64,000 bases of DNA from Tenrec ecaudatus (GCF_050624435.1 NC_134539.1:47772001-47836000); one strand, 5' to 3'. Shown: positions 35,063 through 45,274, numbered from the stretch's first letter. The notes: generated from the sequence alone by a model not told the origin. Translations and numbers: made by a program.

Positions 35063-35189
35063 GAGAGGAGAGGGAGGAAACCTCCAGGGGTACGGTCACT
35101 GTGAGCGGTCGTGCCCTGCAAAGCAGGACCTGGAGAGTGGTGTCTGCAGACAAAGTGTCTACACGGCAAAGCTGTCCATTCAAATGACA

Positions 35190-35393
35190 TGTAGAACAGG
35201 GGCCACTGCACAGATACTCCTCCCAAGTGGCACAATTCCCGAAAGAGTAAACCAATGATGTAATATGATTACCCTTTTTGTTTAGCCAAGCACACACGCT
35301 GAAAGGTAACAACAGCACATTTCATGTTGGTAAGGGGTAGTCTATATTTCAAGATTTATGTAAGAGGAGTAAGCAACCTGAAATATGAGGTAG
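35190..35393. repeat. Diverged duplicated segment B, copy 1
   Basis: 'gatgtaatatgattaccctttttgtttagcc ... agcacatttcatgttggtaaggggtagtctatatttcaagatttatgtaagagg' recurs at 37884-38083. Both copies are preceded by AfroSINEs. This one runs into a (TG)n tract. Confidence 0.8.
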
Positions 35394-35412
35394 GGATGCT
35401 TGCATGTAAGGG

Positions 35413-35413
<1 letters not shown>

Positions 35414-35444
<31 letters not shown>
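35414..35444 (+). repeat. (TG)n microsatellite
   Basis: About 15 uninterrupted TG units following 'gtaaggggta'. Confidence 0.97.
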
Positions 35445-35446
<2 letters not shown>

Positions 35447-35500
35447 AATCATGTGTTTACGTATCTGCCTGCCAGGGTTTGTGTTCCTGTACAGTTGTGT

Positions 35501-35682
35501 AAGGAGCCCTGGTGGTGCCGTGGGTAAAGTGTTGGGCTGCAATCTGCATTGTCGTCAGTTCAAAACCACCAGCAGCTCTGTGGGAGAAAGACTGGTCTTT
35601 CTACTCTCACAAAGAGTTGCCCTCCCAGAAAACCACAGGGGTTCTCTATGAGTCAGCATCGACTCAATGGCAGTGAATTTTT
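35501..35682 (+). mobile_element. AfroSINE, full length, low divergence
   Basis: 'aaggagccctggtggtgccgtgggtaaagtgttgggctgcaatctgc' to 'tctctatgagtcagcatcgactcaatggcagtgaa', followed by a T8 run. One of the best preserved copies here. Confidence 0.92.
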
Positions 35683-35702
35683 TTTGTTTTTGACAATTGT
35701 GT

Positions 35703-35882
35703 AGGCCAAGGTTCTTGGGTGGCTCAAGAGGCTGTGGACTCAAATCCACCCAACAGTGCCAGAAGAGAAAGATCTGTCAACCTACGTCTGTAAGATTGCA
35801 GTCATTGGAAACCCTACGGTAGGCAGTTCTCTGAAACTTTTGGGGCCACCAGGAAATGGAATTGACTTCCTGGCAATGTGTT
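35703..35882 (+). mobile_element. AfroSINE, diverged
   Basis: 'gctgtggactcaaatccacccaacagtgccagaagagaaag ... gtaagattgcagtcattggaaaccctacgg' follows the preceding copy by 20 bases. Confidence 0.75.
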
Positions 35883-36239
35883 CTGCTTTGGGATTTATAG
35901 TCATATAGACACTCGATTCTCACTGTAATGGGTTTGAAACGCTAATGTATCCAGAGAGTTTTGAAACACCTCAAAATCCCCCTTTGATTTTCAGTTTCAC
36001 ATAAGTGACAGCTCAGAATCCTTGAAACAAGATCATTCTGTGTGTGTACGAAGGGGAAACGTGATCAACCATCTCATTTCCCTGATAAATATGTATGTTT
36101 CCTATCAAAATCTAAACTACACAGCTTGCCATTTTCAAATAAATTCTGTGATGAAACATCCTTGTCTGATCTCTAGGCAAACATTCACATTCTAGCCCCC
36201 GCTAATGCCATTTCTATCTTGGTCACCTCCTGGCTACCC

Positions 36240-36840
36240 CTAAAGATCATATTTTAATTATGCCTAATAATCTCCTCAGAGACCGGAAGAGTTGCAAGAA
36301 GACAGTTTCCAGGTTAGACAGGGGCGGATCCAGCTACCTTTTCCTGCACTTCCCTGGAACCAGCCAAACTGAGGAAAGAAAAATAAATTCAATGGGAATT
36401 TCAGGGAACGCAGCCTTTTGAGAACCTCTGCTTGTTGGACTACAAAGGGATCCAGGCTGAAGAAACCGACATTGGGAACCTTGTTGGCAATTGCACTTTC
36501 CAAGACAGGATGTAGTGTTTGGAAGGAGAAAGCTGGAGACGGGAACGGGTCTCGAGGAGAACAGTGCATACTGGGCTCATTACCTAATCCACTGTTTCCG
36601 ATCAACAGGACCCAGAGGCCCTGGGCAAGCCAGGCCAAACCAAACAGGGGAGCTGGCATAGTGCAAGGCTTCCCCAAGGCAGCAGGGTTCTTCCCTGGCA
36701 GGGTGGATGCCATGGGTTGTGGCATCAGGAAAAAGGGCAGCCCTGGGGATCTCCGGAGTATTTGGGAGGGAAGGCCAGACCCAGTAGAGAACTGGATTGG
36801 CAAAACGGAAGCCAGGTGCAGCTAGTCCCCAAACTGATAG
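36240..36840. other. Single-copy-looking intronic block with overlapping open frames
   Basis: It is open on the minus strand for 175 codons (36276-36803) and on the plus strand for 135 codons (36418-36825), with a GC content above that of the neighbouring intron. Neither predicted peptide shows a domain, signal peptide or family I recognise, and opposing long frames in the same bases usually mean chance. I list it as unexplained sequence, not as a gene. Confidence 0.4.
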
Positions 36841-37224
36841 CAGTCTTAATGAGTTATTTAATCTCTCTCTCTTAGTTATTTAATCTCTTAAACACAAAAG
36901 GCTTCATAACTTCCTAAGCAAGTGGGGGAAACCAAAAGTGGTAAGAAAAACAGATTCCATCCATTGAAAAAAATGCCACAGACCCTCTCACCATAAGAGA
37001 ATTGAGTGGCAAGTAACGCATGAGGGAAAAAAGTAAATTGCTGCATGCTTGGAAGCTGACGGATGAAATCATGAAGGTTTAAAGAACATTTGCAAATCAA
37101 TAAGAAAGAGAACCACTTCAAATGCAAGATGAATATTAATTCTGCAATACTTTATGGAATACTCGAAAAAAGAAGCACTTTGTAATGCCAATAAAAGAAG
37201 GGGGAAATATTCAGCTGTATTAGA

Positions 37225-37485
37225 AACAAAATGCGATTTAAAATGGGACTGTGTTTTCTACATGTCAAATTGGGAGGAAACGTTTAAATGGCACCCTTGT
37301 TGCCCAAGCTGCAGGGACCCAGGCTCTGCATATGGACGTACAATTTGGTGCCAGTTTTCTGCAGAGCAGCTTGGCACATAGTTCAACAACCTTAAAGCTA
37401 GGCATACTCTTTGATCCAAAATGCCACTTGCGGGATTTCCCACCCCTGGAGATTCTAAGCGATGCGGACACAGGGTTAGCTGCAC
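37225..37485 (+). mobile_element. Ancient L1 3' fragment (sense)
   Basis: 'aatttggtgccagttttctgcagagcagcttggcacatagttcaacaaccttaaagctaggcatactctttgatccaaaatgccacttgcgg' has the order of the 3' end of an old mammalian L1 ORF2 ('...gcagtttggcaatatg...cttgacccaaaattccacttc'). It is heavily mutated. Confidence 0.65.
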
Positions 37486-37517
37486 CTTGTTCTTCAGGAC
37501 AGGTTAAGTCAAAAAAG

Positions 37518-37725
37518 GAGCCCTGGTGACGTAGTGGTTACTCATGGGGCTGCTGACTTCAAGATCAGCAGTTTGAAACCACCAGCTGCTCCACTGGAGA
37601 AAGACAGGGTTTTCTATTCCTGTAAAGATTTACAGTCTCGGAAACTCACAGGGGTAGCTATCCTGTCCTCCAGGGTTTCTCTAAGTCAGCTTTGACTTGA
37701 TGGAGACTTGATTGACTCAATGTCA
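37518..37725 (+). mobile_element. AfroSINE, full length
   Basis: 'aaaggagccctggtgacgtagtggttactcatggggctgctgac' to 'ttgacttgatggagacttg', with an intact 'tttacagtctcggaaactcacagggg' centre. Confidence 0.92.
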
Positions 37726-37735
37726 CTGACTCAGA

Positions 37736-37872
37736 TCAACCTATAGAATAGACTAGAACCTCTCCTTACAGGAGCAGAAAGTCTCCTCTTTCTTCTGTGG
37801 AGTCGGTGGTCGTTCTGAACTGCTGACCTTGCAATAACCAGCCCTATGCGTCACCACTATGTCACGTGGCAT
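37736..37872 (-). mobile_element. AfroSINE, partial, paired inverted with the preceding copy
   Basis: 'agaatagactagaacctctcc ... gtcggtggtcgttctgaactgctgaccttgcaataaccagcc'. The tail third is missing. Confidence 0.78.
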
Positions 37873-37883
37873 ATGGGTTAGTG

Positions 37884-38083
37884 ACTATTAGGGACCATTT
37901 GCCCCCCACAAGTCAGACACGGTCAGCACCAAATAGAGAAACAGTGATGTAAGATGATTATTCTTTTTGATCGGCTAATCACATGTTGAACGATCCAAGC
38001 AAATTTCATGTTGGTAAGGGGTATTCCATATTTCAAAATTGTATGTCTAAGGTGGAATAGAAAGTGAAGCAATATAAGATAAT
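37884..38083. repeat. Diverged duplicated segment B, copy 2
   Basis: 'gatgtaagatgattattctttttgatcggctaatcacatg ... aaatttcatgttggtaaggggtattccatatttcaaaattgtatgtctaagg' is the partner of 35190-35393, offset about 2.7 kb. No (TG)n follows this copy. Confidence 0.8.
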
Positions 38084-38089
38084 CCATAA

Positions 38090-39225
38090 TATAATCCTGT
38101 CTTTTGGCAAACATGATTTATGCATTCTATATACATGTATGAAAACATATCAGTTACCTAGACAACTACAAAAGCCAAGAAGGATATGCACCCGAATGTT
38201 ATAGTGTAGTTAGAGGGGACTTTTTCATTTTATTTTAAATAATAAACACTTGCTACCAGTACATATATTTTTTAAAGGGAGAACATTGAACAAAAGAGAT
38301 TCCAAAATTCTTCCATTAGAATCCAGTCCCAAAGGCATCTTCAAAACATCAGTAACACTTCTATACATCAAAATCATTGTTTAGAATCTAACTCTTAAAA
38401 AATGCAAATAAGACCAGGCTAACTGGTCAGACAGAGGTTGTAGAACACCCAGGACTATGACTCTTAGTCACTTTTTAGGTCTGGAAATGAACTTGTGCTT
38501 ATTGCTCAATTTCCAGCCAAACCATAAACACTTCTACAAGGGGATTAATAACACTAGGGAGCTTATGCACACTGTAGAATCATCAACCACTTGAAATGAA
38601 AAGAAGTGACTGCATTTAACCGAGGGAAAGTTCCACAACATTGTTGGGGGTGGGGTGTAAAAGGAGAACTGGAAACAGGAAACACGGGGATGAACTGGGA
38701 TGAGTGGTGGTATATTGTGGGGATCTCAATCTAGGACACAAAACAAAATGTGTATGCATTATTGAATGGAAAATTGATCTGCTCTGTAAACCTTCACTCA
38801 ATTCACAATAAAAGGAGTAAAGATTTTCTACAAGATGTCAAGGACAGTAATGATACTGAATTTAGGTCTAAATTTGAAGAATACAAGCAGGACTTAAATT
38901 TCTAAAACAACACAACTTTAGGAAGGATAGATATAGAATTTTTACATAGATGAAATTCTTTAGTTGGTTTCATTCAGGTTAAAAGCAGTGAACCAAAACC
39001 CACTGGCAGCATATGCAAAGAGGAGCGACTCTCCTTGCTACGTAAAGAGCTCCTGCAAATCATTAAGGAAAAAAATGCACCACACTAGGCAAAATAACAA
39101 GAACTCATCCCATGACAACATAAATGCCCAGTAGCTCTGAAGGGAAAATATACCCTCTTTGAAATGTTCAAAAATGGAAATGGTTTAACAGTTCCTTCTC
39201 TTCATCTGTCCTTAGGTCATACAAA
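38090..39225. other. AT-rich intronic DNA, nothing assigned
   Basis: I see no repeat family or exon-like sequence here. 'acaagatgtcaaggacagtaatg' and similar stretches look like very old transposon debris, but I cannot support a call. Confidence 0.45.
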
Positions 39226-39229
39226 CATT

Positions 39230-39428
39230 CTAAACTCACTGCCATCAAATCCATGCTGACTCGCGGTGACATTGTAGGACAGAGTAAACGGCTCCCATGG
39301 CTTTCCAAGGCTAGAAACCTTTTTAGGAGCACAAAGTCTTATCCTTCTTCCTCGAAGCTGCTGGTGGGTTTGAACTAATGACCTTGTGGTTTACAGCTCA
39401 ACATGTGATCCACTACTCTGGGCAGTAC
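39230..39428 (-). mobile_element. AfroSINE, full length
   Basis: 'ctaaactcactgccatcaaatccatgctgactcgcggtgac' to 'caacatgtgatccactac'. Confidence 0.88.
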
Positions 39429-39612
39429 AAATGGTTAGTGTGCTAAACTACTACCTGAAAGGTGGAGCGTTTGAGTCTATTCAGAAAAAAAGGCCCGACA
39501 ATTTACTCCTGAGAAACTGGCCCCTGGGAACCCTGCAGAGCACAGTCCTATTGTGACGCACGCGAGGTCACCATCAGTTGGAACTAATTCAACAGCGACT
39601 GGTTTTCATCTA
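39429..39612 (+). mobile_element. AfroSINE, diverged, head-to-head with the preceding copy
   Basis: 'ggttagtgtgctaaactactacctgaaaggtggagcg' to 'gaggtcaccatcagttggaactaattcaacagcgactgg'. Confidence 0.78.
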
Positions 39613-39639
39613 CTGAATTAGCAAAGAATGCAAACGGAT

Positions 39640-39860
39640 AGTATATCATCTTGGTGAGGATGTGGCACATGTACTGCTCTGATACTCTGCTAATGGGGAC
39701 GTAAGTTCATCCAAGCCTCTAAAAGAGTTGGAAATTAATGCATCCAGAAATCTATACATGTTCATATCCTTTAATGCAGAAAATTTAACAGAAATTCTTC
39801 CTATGGAAGTAACCAGTTAGCCCCCATCCATCCCTTTCTAGTGTAATTGTACGCCACTCT
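39640..39860 (+). mobile_element. Ancient L1 ORF2-region fragment (sense)
   Basis: 'tcttggtgaggatgtggcac ... ctctgctaatggggacgtaagttcatccaagcc ... catccagaaatctatacatgttcatatcc' follows the L1 ORF2 3' order 'ggatgtggagaaa...ttggtgggactgtaaa...'. Confidence 0.65.
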
Positions 39861-39879
39861 TCTCACATAATTTCACAAA

Positions 39880-40880
39880 TATTAGTCAGTTAGTAAAGAG
39901 CCCAAGAGCCCAACAAAAGGTGATCTTTAATTATGGTACCTGCATGCAATGGAATGTGTGCAATGTTCTATGTAGCCAGTAATGAGTCACGTGACATAAT
40001 ACACAGGAATGTATTGTAACACCGCCAGATACTCCTTTGGCTGAGAGTACTTTGAGATGTGCACAGGATGGACACTCAGTAACATGTAGGCAGAGCTTTT
40101 TGAGGGTGATACAGTTTAGAGAGAGAGCTACTTCTTTCCTTTTCCTTCTGATTCTTGCCTCATTCATTCCACAAACATTTACTGGCTCCCAGAAGCAAAC
40201 AAACAAACAAACAAACGAAAAACAACGCTTATAAAGAACTCAGTAATAATATGAAGTGCGTGGCTCCTTCTATGGAGAACGTAAATCATGTAAAAATGAA
40301 TCAGGGAACTATTCCGTCACTTTGTGTCCTACCTTTAGAAAGACTTCATATAAAACTCACCTGTCCCAGCTTGGAAACCATGTGTTCCGGTGTCGGTGTC
40401 TCCAATAAGCCAGGTGAGCCTGGTGCATACCTTTTTTGTGCCATCTGTAGTGAATAATTTCACTCCCCCCCCCCTTCCCCCAACCCGCTCCCCCTGCTAC
40501 ACACACTCTCTATCAAAGGTTTACTTCCTAGGTATGTCTGGTTTCTCTTTCTCCACCTTCCTGCAGAAGCAAAACCCCTTTCAAATGTACAATCCCTGAC
40601 AGGGGCAGAATACCCCGTAAGCAAGGCACGCAGGAATTTACTTGTGCTTACTTACTGATTGGTAGTGAACAATTCACACATGGGTGAAATTGTTCGCTGC
40701 AGAAATTAGTAAGCTGGCACAAGCAAGTCTGCGCTTATGGTACTCATTGGGCAATCTCCCCTGGCCCAATGATTGTGGGTAACGGTGCAAGGATCCCCTT
40801 CTCACGGGTGCCTGGCATTTAAGCTTTTGAAACCGGTTATCTCCGTGAAGTCCCACAACAATAGACGCGTCGTGTGATCC
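39880..40880. other. Intronic DNA just downstream of exon 1
   Basis: It contains an (AAAC)n-like tract at 40196-40220 and a C10 run near 40464-40473. No repeat family or exon is recognisable. Base composition shifts from AT-rich to GC-rich on approaching the exon-1 CpG island. Confidence 0.5.
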
Positions 40881-40884
40881 CACT

Positions 40885-41660
40885 TTGTGAATGGGGACCC
40901 TCGGCTTGGAACCCGGAGAAGGACGGGCCCTGGGCGCCTGGGCCAGGTCGGCGGGGGCTTACCGCGGCTTGCTGGAAGGCGCCTTTGGTGTAGGTGCCGC
41001 CGCCCCGGTAGGCGATGGCCGGGATCCCGCGGCTGAGCAGCGCGCACTTGTGCTGCTGCGCGCGGCTGGAGGAGATGTAATCGACGCGCGACACCACGTT
41101 GTTCTTGGACGAGAAGGTCACGATGGCCACGCGCGTGGCCGTGGGCACCACGGGGAAGTCGGAGAGCAGCTTGCGGACGAACTTGAGCTCGCTGAGGAAG
41201 TTGGCTTGGCCCACGCTGGACGACTCGTCCACCAGGAAGACCAGCTCCAGGCGCCCGCTGCGCTCCCGCAGCCGCCGCACGCGCCGCCGGAACGCCTGGC
41301 CCAGCCGCTCCACTCGGCTCCCGGCCGCGTCCTGGGCGCGCGCGGGCGGCGCGGGCGGCTGCCCCGGGTCCCCGGGCGCGGCCTCGGGGAAGAGGCGGAA
41401 GCTGAAGTCGCGCGATGGGGGCATCTGCTGAAAGGTGGCCCAGCCAGACACGAGCGCCAGACCCCAGTAACAAAAGGCCAGGCGCGGCCACATTGCGCTG
41501 GCTACGGAGCGGCCGGCCGCCGTGGAGAGCCGTTCGGGGGCCCGGCTGGCAGAGGGGTGTGCACGGGAGCGGCGGCCACGAGCCTCAGAGCCCTTGCATC
41601 TGACACCGGGGACCCAGGCAGGACGCCGCCGGCAGCTCCCTCGGCCCCTCTTGCCCTGGG
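40885..41660 (-). promoter_or_regulatory. SVEP1: CpG island covering SVEP1 exon 1 and proximal promoter
   Basis: A sharp block of GC-rich, CpG-dense sequence stands out from AT-rich surroundings and coincides with the first coding exon, its donor and about 170 bp upstream of the ATG. In mammals such islands mark promoters, and first exons of this kind usually lie close to the transcription start. I see no TATA box correctly oriented for minus-strand transcription. A (TCC/CTC)-rich polypyrimidine stretch on the plus strand (41640-41860) continues upstream. The exact start site cannot be read from the bases. Confidence 0.8.
40963..41493 (-). CDS. SVEP1: SVEP1 coding exon 1 (signal peptide and first half of the VWA domain)
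   Basis: The 531-bp exon gives 177 codons, starting at ATG 41493-41491 and ending in phase 0 at donor GTAAGC (40962-40957). The start was chosen because [19 protein letters not shown] is a good signal peptide and matches the SVEP1 N-terminus. The open frame extends upstream to 41727, but that part is arginine/glycine-rich 5' leader. After the signal peptide comes a low-complexity Pro/Ala linker, then a basic segment ([13 protein letters not shown]), then the VWA domain from about residue 82. The MIDAS motif DESSS is intact (D89, S91, S93; human has DDSSS) and a second MIDAS loop, [11 protein letters not shown], ends the exon. Exon 2 supplies the third MIDAS residue. The protein is secreted to the extracellular matrix. 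Confidence 0.97.
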
Positions 41661-42145
41661 CTTTCCCCCCCTCGTCCTCCTCCTCCTCCTGCTCCTCTCC
41701 CTCCCTGAAGCCTATAAAATGTTGCAAGGAAAGGGGGCAGTCAGGAAAAATCCCCGCTTCCCTCCTTCGCCCGGGCGCCCTCCTCTCTCCGTCTCTCCCT
41801 CTCCCCTCGCTCGCCTCTATCTCTGCCTCTATCTCTCTCCTCCCCCTCTCCTTCTCCCCTTGGGATCCAGCCCAAGACTCGGAGATTCCATGACACCAGA
41901 GCCCCGCGTCTGTCAGGCTGTCAACATTCCCGCAGCAAGCGCACCAGCGCCGAAGCCCTGATTGATCCCATATGTCTGGCAGGAGCTGCAGAGGAATTCA
42001 CTGGAGATGGATCCAGATACCGAGAGTGCCACAGTAATTGGAAACACTTTGTCGAGGAAAACACACACGGGGACCGGCCCGGGACTTGAAGGCATCCTTT
42101 CAAAAGGGCTTGCTCACCTTGTGCGCCTCCTTTTTACCTCCTCCA
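41494..42145. other. SVEP1 5' leader and upstream flank
   Basis: The minus-strand leader upstream of the ATG is CpG-rich to about 41660, then a plus-strand CT-rich region runs to about 41870. No upstream exon can be proposed from sequence alone. Plus-strand open frames here (one of 356 codons spanning the island) are composition artefacts. Confidence 0.6.
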
Positions 42146-42149
42146 AAAA

Positions 42150-42332
42150 ACCCACCTCACTGCCATCCAGTCCCTGCCGACTCCTGGCGACCCCGGTGGG
42201 CTCCAGGACTAACTGCTTACTGGAGCAGAAAGCCAGGCTTTCTCCCTTGGCGCTGGTTTCCGAACTGCCGACTATACGGACCACAGCTCAACTCATATCA
42301 TCACCACTACACTACCAGTGCCCCCAACGTCT
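42150..42332 (-). mobile_element. AfroSINE
   Basis: 'aaacccacctcactgccatccagtccctgccgactcctggcgaccccgg' to 'atcaccactacactaccagtgcccc'. It is GC-richer than other copies, in keeping with its position 650 bp from the CpG island. Confidence 0.9.
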
Positions 42333-42474
42333 TCACCTAACAGATGTTTATTTGACTCTTGGAGATTTCTGTTCAGTGGGTGTGAGCGTGGATTCTTCAC
42401 ATCATATAGGGGTTACATCTTCCTAAACTGAGGAATGAGTCAATGAGCCAACGGGTCATTGGGGAATCATTCAT

Positions 42475-42612
42475 ATTCTATTCATCCATTTGTTCATTCT
42501 TGTCTTCATTCAACAACATACCAGCTGATATGTTTTAACATCCACTATGTGATATGATGTATGCTAGGCACCAGGAAGATGAGGAAAAAAGGCGCTTGTT
42601 CTCAAGGAGCTT
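42475..42612 (+). mobile_element. L2 LINE 3' fragment
   Basis: 'catttgttcattcttgtcttcattcaacaacatacc ... tccactatgtgatatgatgtatgctaggcaccaggaagatgagg ... cttgttctcaaggagcttgtgg' follows the L2 3' consensus order. Confidence 0.7.
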
Positions 42613-42614
42613 GT

Positions 42615-42790
42615 GGTTGTGTACCATAGAGTAGACGCCAAGTCCAAGTGACCCCAGAGTGGAGAGCAGAACTGCCCATAGGATGTCAAGGTTGTAGTCT
42701 TTACAAAAACCGAAGGCCATGTTTCTCTGGCGGAGGAGTGACCTCCATTTCCCTGCAGAGAGCTTAACCACCACACCAGGAGGGCCCTCT
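42615..42790 (-). mobile_element. AfroSINE
   Basis: 'gccaagtccaagtgaccccagagtggagagcagaactgcccataggatgtcaaggttgtagtc' to 'accaccacaccaggagggccc'. It directly follows the L2 fragment. Confidence 0.83.
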
Positions 42791-43389
42791 AGAGTTACAT
42801 GTGAGGTGGCAACTACCTAAATATTCATACAAAGAAGTAGTTGTAGCTTCCCATGCTGAGTGCTTTAAGAAGACCTATGGTAAAGGTTTCATGGTAGTGA
42901 ATTTGGGGTTCAGGGTAGAGACATTTGACCTTGGGAAGGTCTGGAATGCTTTCCTGAAGACCTAAGTGATGCGATCCAAAGAGCAGACTTCTTTCATATG
43001 CTCAGGTTCTATTTCATCAGGGAAGTCCACCTCTGCCTCTTCCCTTGGCTTTGAATGGAAGCTGGCATCTAGCTACTTTGACACCCCAGTTTCTCTCTTG
43101 GAATGGTTTTGTCAATGCAGAACCCCAAAGGGGACAGGGACGTGCACAGAAGGACCACATCTCACAGGACACGCAGAGACTTGTGGTTAAACATTCCCAG
43201 CTGCAAGTCAGGAGTCCTAAAATATGCTTCTGCAGTTATTTAAACCACCTGAACCAAATCACTTCCAATCCTTGGCTTCAGTTTCTATTCCATGATGGAA
43301 TTTGAAGATCTCAAAGTTCCCTCACTGTCTAAATCTGACGACCTAAATGCTGTCTCTGTTTTAATGGAATGCCTTCAATGAGAGGCAGC

Positions 43390-43592
43390 ACAGTGTTGGA
43401 ATTGGGAATCAGTTTGCCTGGGATGAAATCTTGGCTCCACCATTAACTACCTGCTTAAACTTGGCATCTACTTGGTAATCTGCAATAAAAAACATAGTAA
43501 GGGTTACCATAAACATTAAGTCATAAAAAGTAAGACATTAAGACAGTGCTTAGAACATAGTAGGTATTCAATAAATGTTTGTTGCTCTCACT
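43390..43592 (+). mobile_element. MIR element
   Basis: 'tttgcctgggatgaaatcttggctccaccattaactacc' to 'cagtgcttagaacatagtaggtattcaataaatgtttg'. Confidence 0.88.
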
Positions 43593-43635
43593 GATGCCGT
43601 TAGTCATGAATGTTCTCCAAGCTCTTGTGTTTCTG

Positions 43636-43735
43636 TGTATCGACTGAGTTCCCGCTATGTGCCAGGAAGTTCATTAGGCACGGAGGCTTTAAAAATTTGT
43701 AAGACTCAGTGCCAGTCCTGCAGAAGCTCAAACGC
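43636..43735 (+). mobile_element. L2 LINE 3' fragment
   Basis: 'gagttcccgctatgtgccaggaagttcattaggcacgg' with 'agtgccagtcctgcagaagctc' shows the same L2 landmark as 42475-42612. Confidence 0.65.
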
Positions 43736-43911
43736 TATCCAAAGAGAAGACAGGTTTGTAAACAGCGACAAAGCAGTTGACTGCAAGACGGAGAAAGAGA
43801 GGCAAAGAAGAAAATCATCCTGGGGAATGAGCACGACTATGTTTTTCAAATTTCATTGACTCCATTTTATTGAAAACATATTAAGAGGGGCATTTCTGAC
43901 ACCATGGTGAC

Positions 43912-44404
43912 TGTGTTAGTCTGGGTAATCTAGGGAAACAAATCCACAGAAACTCATATGTATAAGAGATAGTTTTAGATAAAGGGTCAGTGTACATTAA
44001 GAAAGTTTCCCAACCCAGTGCTGTCCAAGCCCAAGTCCAACATTAGCCCATATGTCCAACACTGATCTACAAAGTCCTCCTCCATCTCACAAAACACACA
44101 CTATGATGCCGACTGCAGGAGGAAAGCTGAGTCAGTGAGCGTGTAAGCATCTCAGCGCTGGCAGGGGCTCCACACGGCTGCTCCAGCACCCAGGGCTGGA
44201 TCGGGGTAGGTCCATGTGACTTCTCAGGGGTGTCTTGCAGGAAGTAAGCCTGCCACCTGAAGCAGGGAACCAGTTAAGGCAGCTGCACCCTGGTCTGGCC
44301 ATCACAAAGCAAGGGACTCGAGAACTAGAAAGGGGAGGCTCTGCCCTTCAATTAACCCCACATGTGTTTATCGGCCAGGTTGGCCCAATAAGCCTTCACT
44401 ATCT
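43912..44404 (+). repeat. Unnamed dispersed repeat, copy 3
   Basis: It opens 'tgtgttagtctgggtaatctagggaaac' and closes 'ggccaggttggcccaataagccttcactatc'. Collinear with copy 2 at 31543-32056 with a few small gaps. Confidence 0.87.
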
Positions 44405-44825
44405 CAATGACGATACCATGCCTGACCTCCTAGGGAATCCTTGGTTTGGGAATCCTTGGTTCTAAGTAGTAATTGGTAAGCACCCAGCTTCTTCTAATTT
44501 ACCAAAGCAGGCTTGGTTAGCTCGCGGAATTGGGAAAAATGCAGACTTGAAGCAGGTGTCAGAAAATCCTGACCAACGAAACCGTGTCCTACGTAGGGAA
44601 TTCGTGTATTTATCACGTGTGTATTTCTCATATGTTGGATTTAGTCTCCACTTTCAGATTTATAACCTGAGAAGGAAACACTCTTCTCACAAGCTCAAAT
44701 TAAAAAAAAAAAATCATTGTCATCTTCACAAGCACCATTAAACCCCACCAAAAGGAAGCACTGCACTGGAGTAGGTAGGGGTCATATAATCTCCCATACT
44801 TCACCACTGTGGTTGGGAGAATTAA

Positions 44826-45000
44826 AAAAACAAAACAAAATCTCACTGCCATCCAGCCTATTCTGACTCATGGCAACCCTGTAGGACAGGGAAATACTGG
44901 CCCTGTGGTCTCTGAGACTGAGGAGCAGCAGTGGTGTTTGAAATTCAGGACCTTGTGGTTGGTAGCCCAGACATGGCCACGATAGCAACAGGGCTCCTGG
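44826..45000 (-). mobile_element. AfroSINE
   Basis: 'aacaaaacaaaatctcactgccatccagcctattctgactcatggcaaccctgtaggacagg' to 'gatagcaacagggctcctgg'. Confidence 0.9.
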
Positions 45001-45082
45001 TTGGAGGAATGGGCCATTGTGTACTCAAAAGTGCCAGCTCCCAGTGCTTAATCTGTTCTCATTTTCTGAAGTAGAACTGGAG

Positions 45083-45274
45083 CAGGGGTTCTCACCCTTC
45101 CTCAGAGCCCACCCGTTCATACAGTTCCTCGAATGGGGGTGGCCCCCCCAACCAAAAAATCATTTTGTGGCCACTTCATCACTGTACTTTTGCTACTGTT
45201 ATGAATTGGGTGACCCCTGTGAAAGGGTCGTTTGCCCCCCAAAGGGGTTGCGACTCACAGGTTGAGTACTGCTG
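45083..45274 (-). mobile_element. SPIN-like non-autonomous hAT element, third copy
   Basis: 'caggggttctcacccttcctcag' at the left and 'ggttgcgactcacaggttgagtactgctg' at the right, with 'gtttgccccccaaagg' and 'tacttttgctactgttatgaattgggtgacccctgtgaaagg' between. An 8-mer tgaagtag occurs right after the element (45275-45282) and also at 45067-45074, 8 bases before its apparent start, so the left boundary or the duplication is uncertain. Strand is nominal. Confidence 0.8.

Larger units (their letters stand above)
3345..40962 (-). other. SVEP1: SVEP1 intron 1 (about 37.6 kb)
   Basis: It is bounded by donor GTAAGC at 40962-40957 and acceptor AG at 3346-3345. Both flanking exons break in phase 0, so an exon skipped between them would have to be a multiple of three. 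I found no intervening exon with recognisable SVEP1 sequence. The intron consists of transposable-element copies and diverged single-copy DNA, listed separately. Confidence 0.85.

Noticed and set aside
35501-35570. tRNA-like sequences at SINE heads
   Set aside because: These are the tRNA-derived 5' parts of AfroSINEs with mutated promoter boxes and no clover-leaf. They are not tRNA genes.
41710-41718. TATA-like 'tataaaatg' near the CpG island
   Set aside because: It is oriented for plus-strand transcription, opposite to SVEP1, and no plus-strand gene is visible downstream.
40891-41961. 356-codon open frame on the plus strand across the CpG island
   Set aside because: It overlaps SVEP1 exon 1 in antisense. 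Its composition (Gly, Ala, Arg rich) is what GC-rich sequence gives in any frame, and the minus strand has the recognisable protein.
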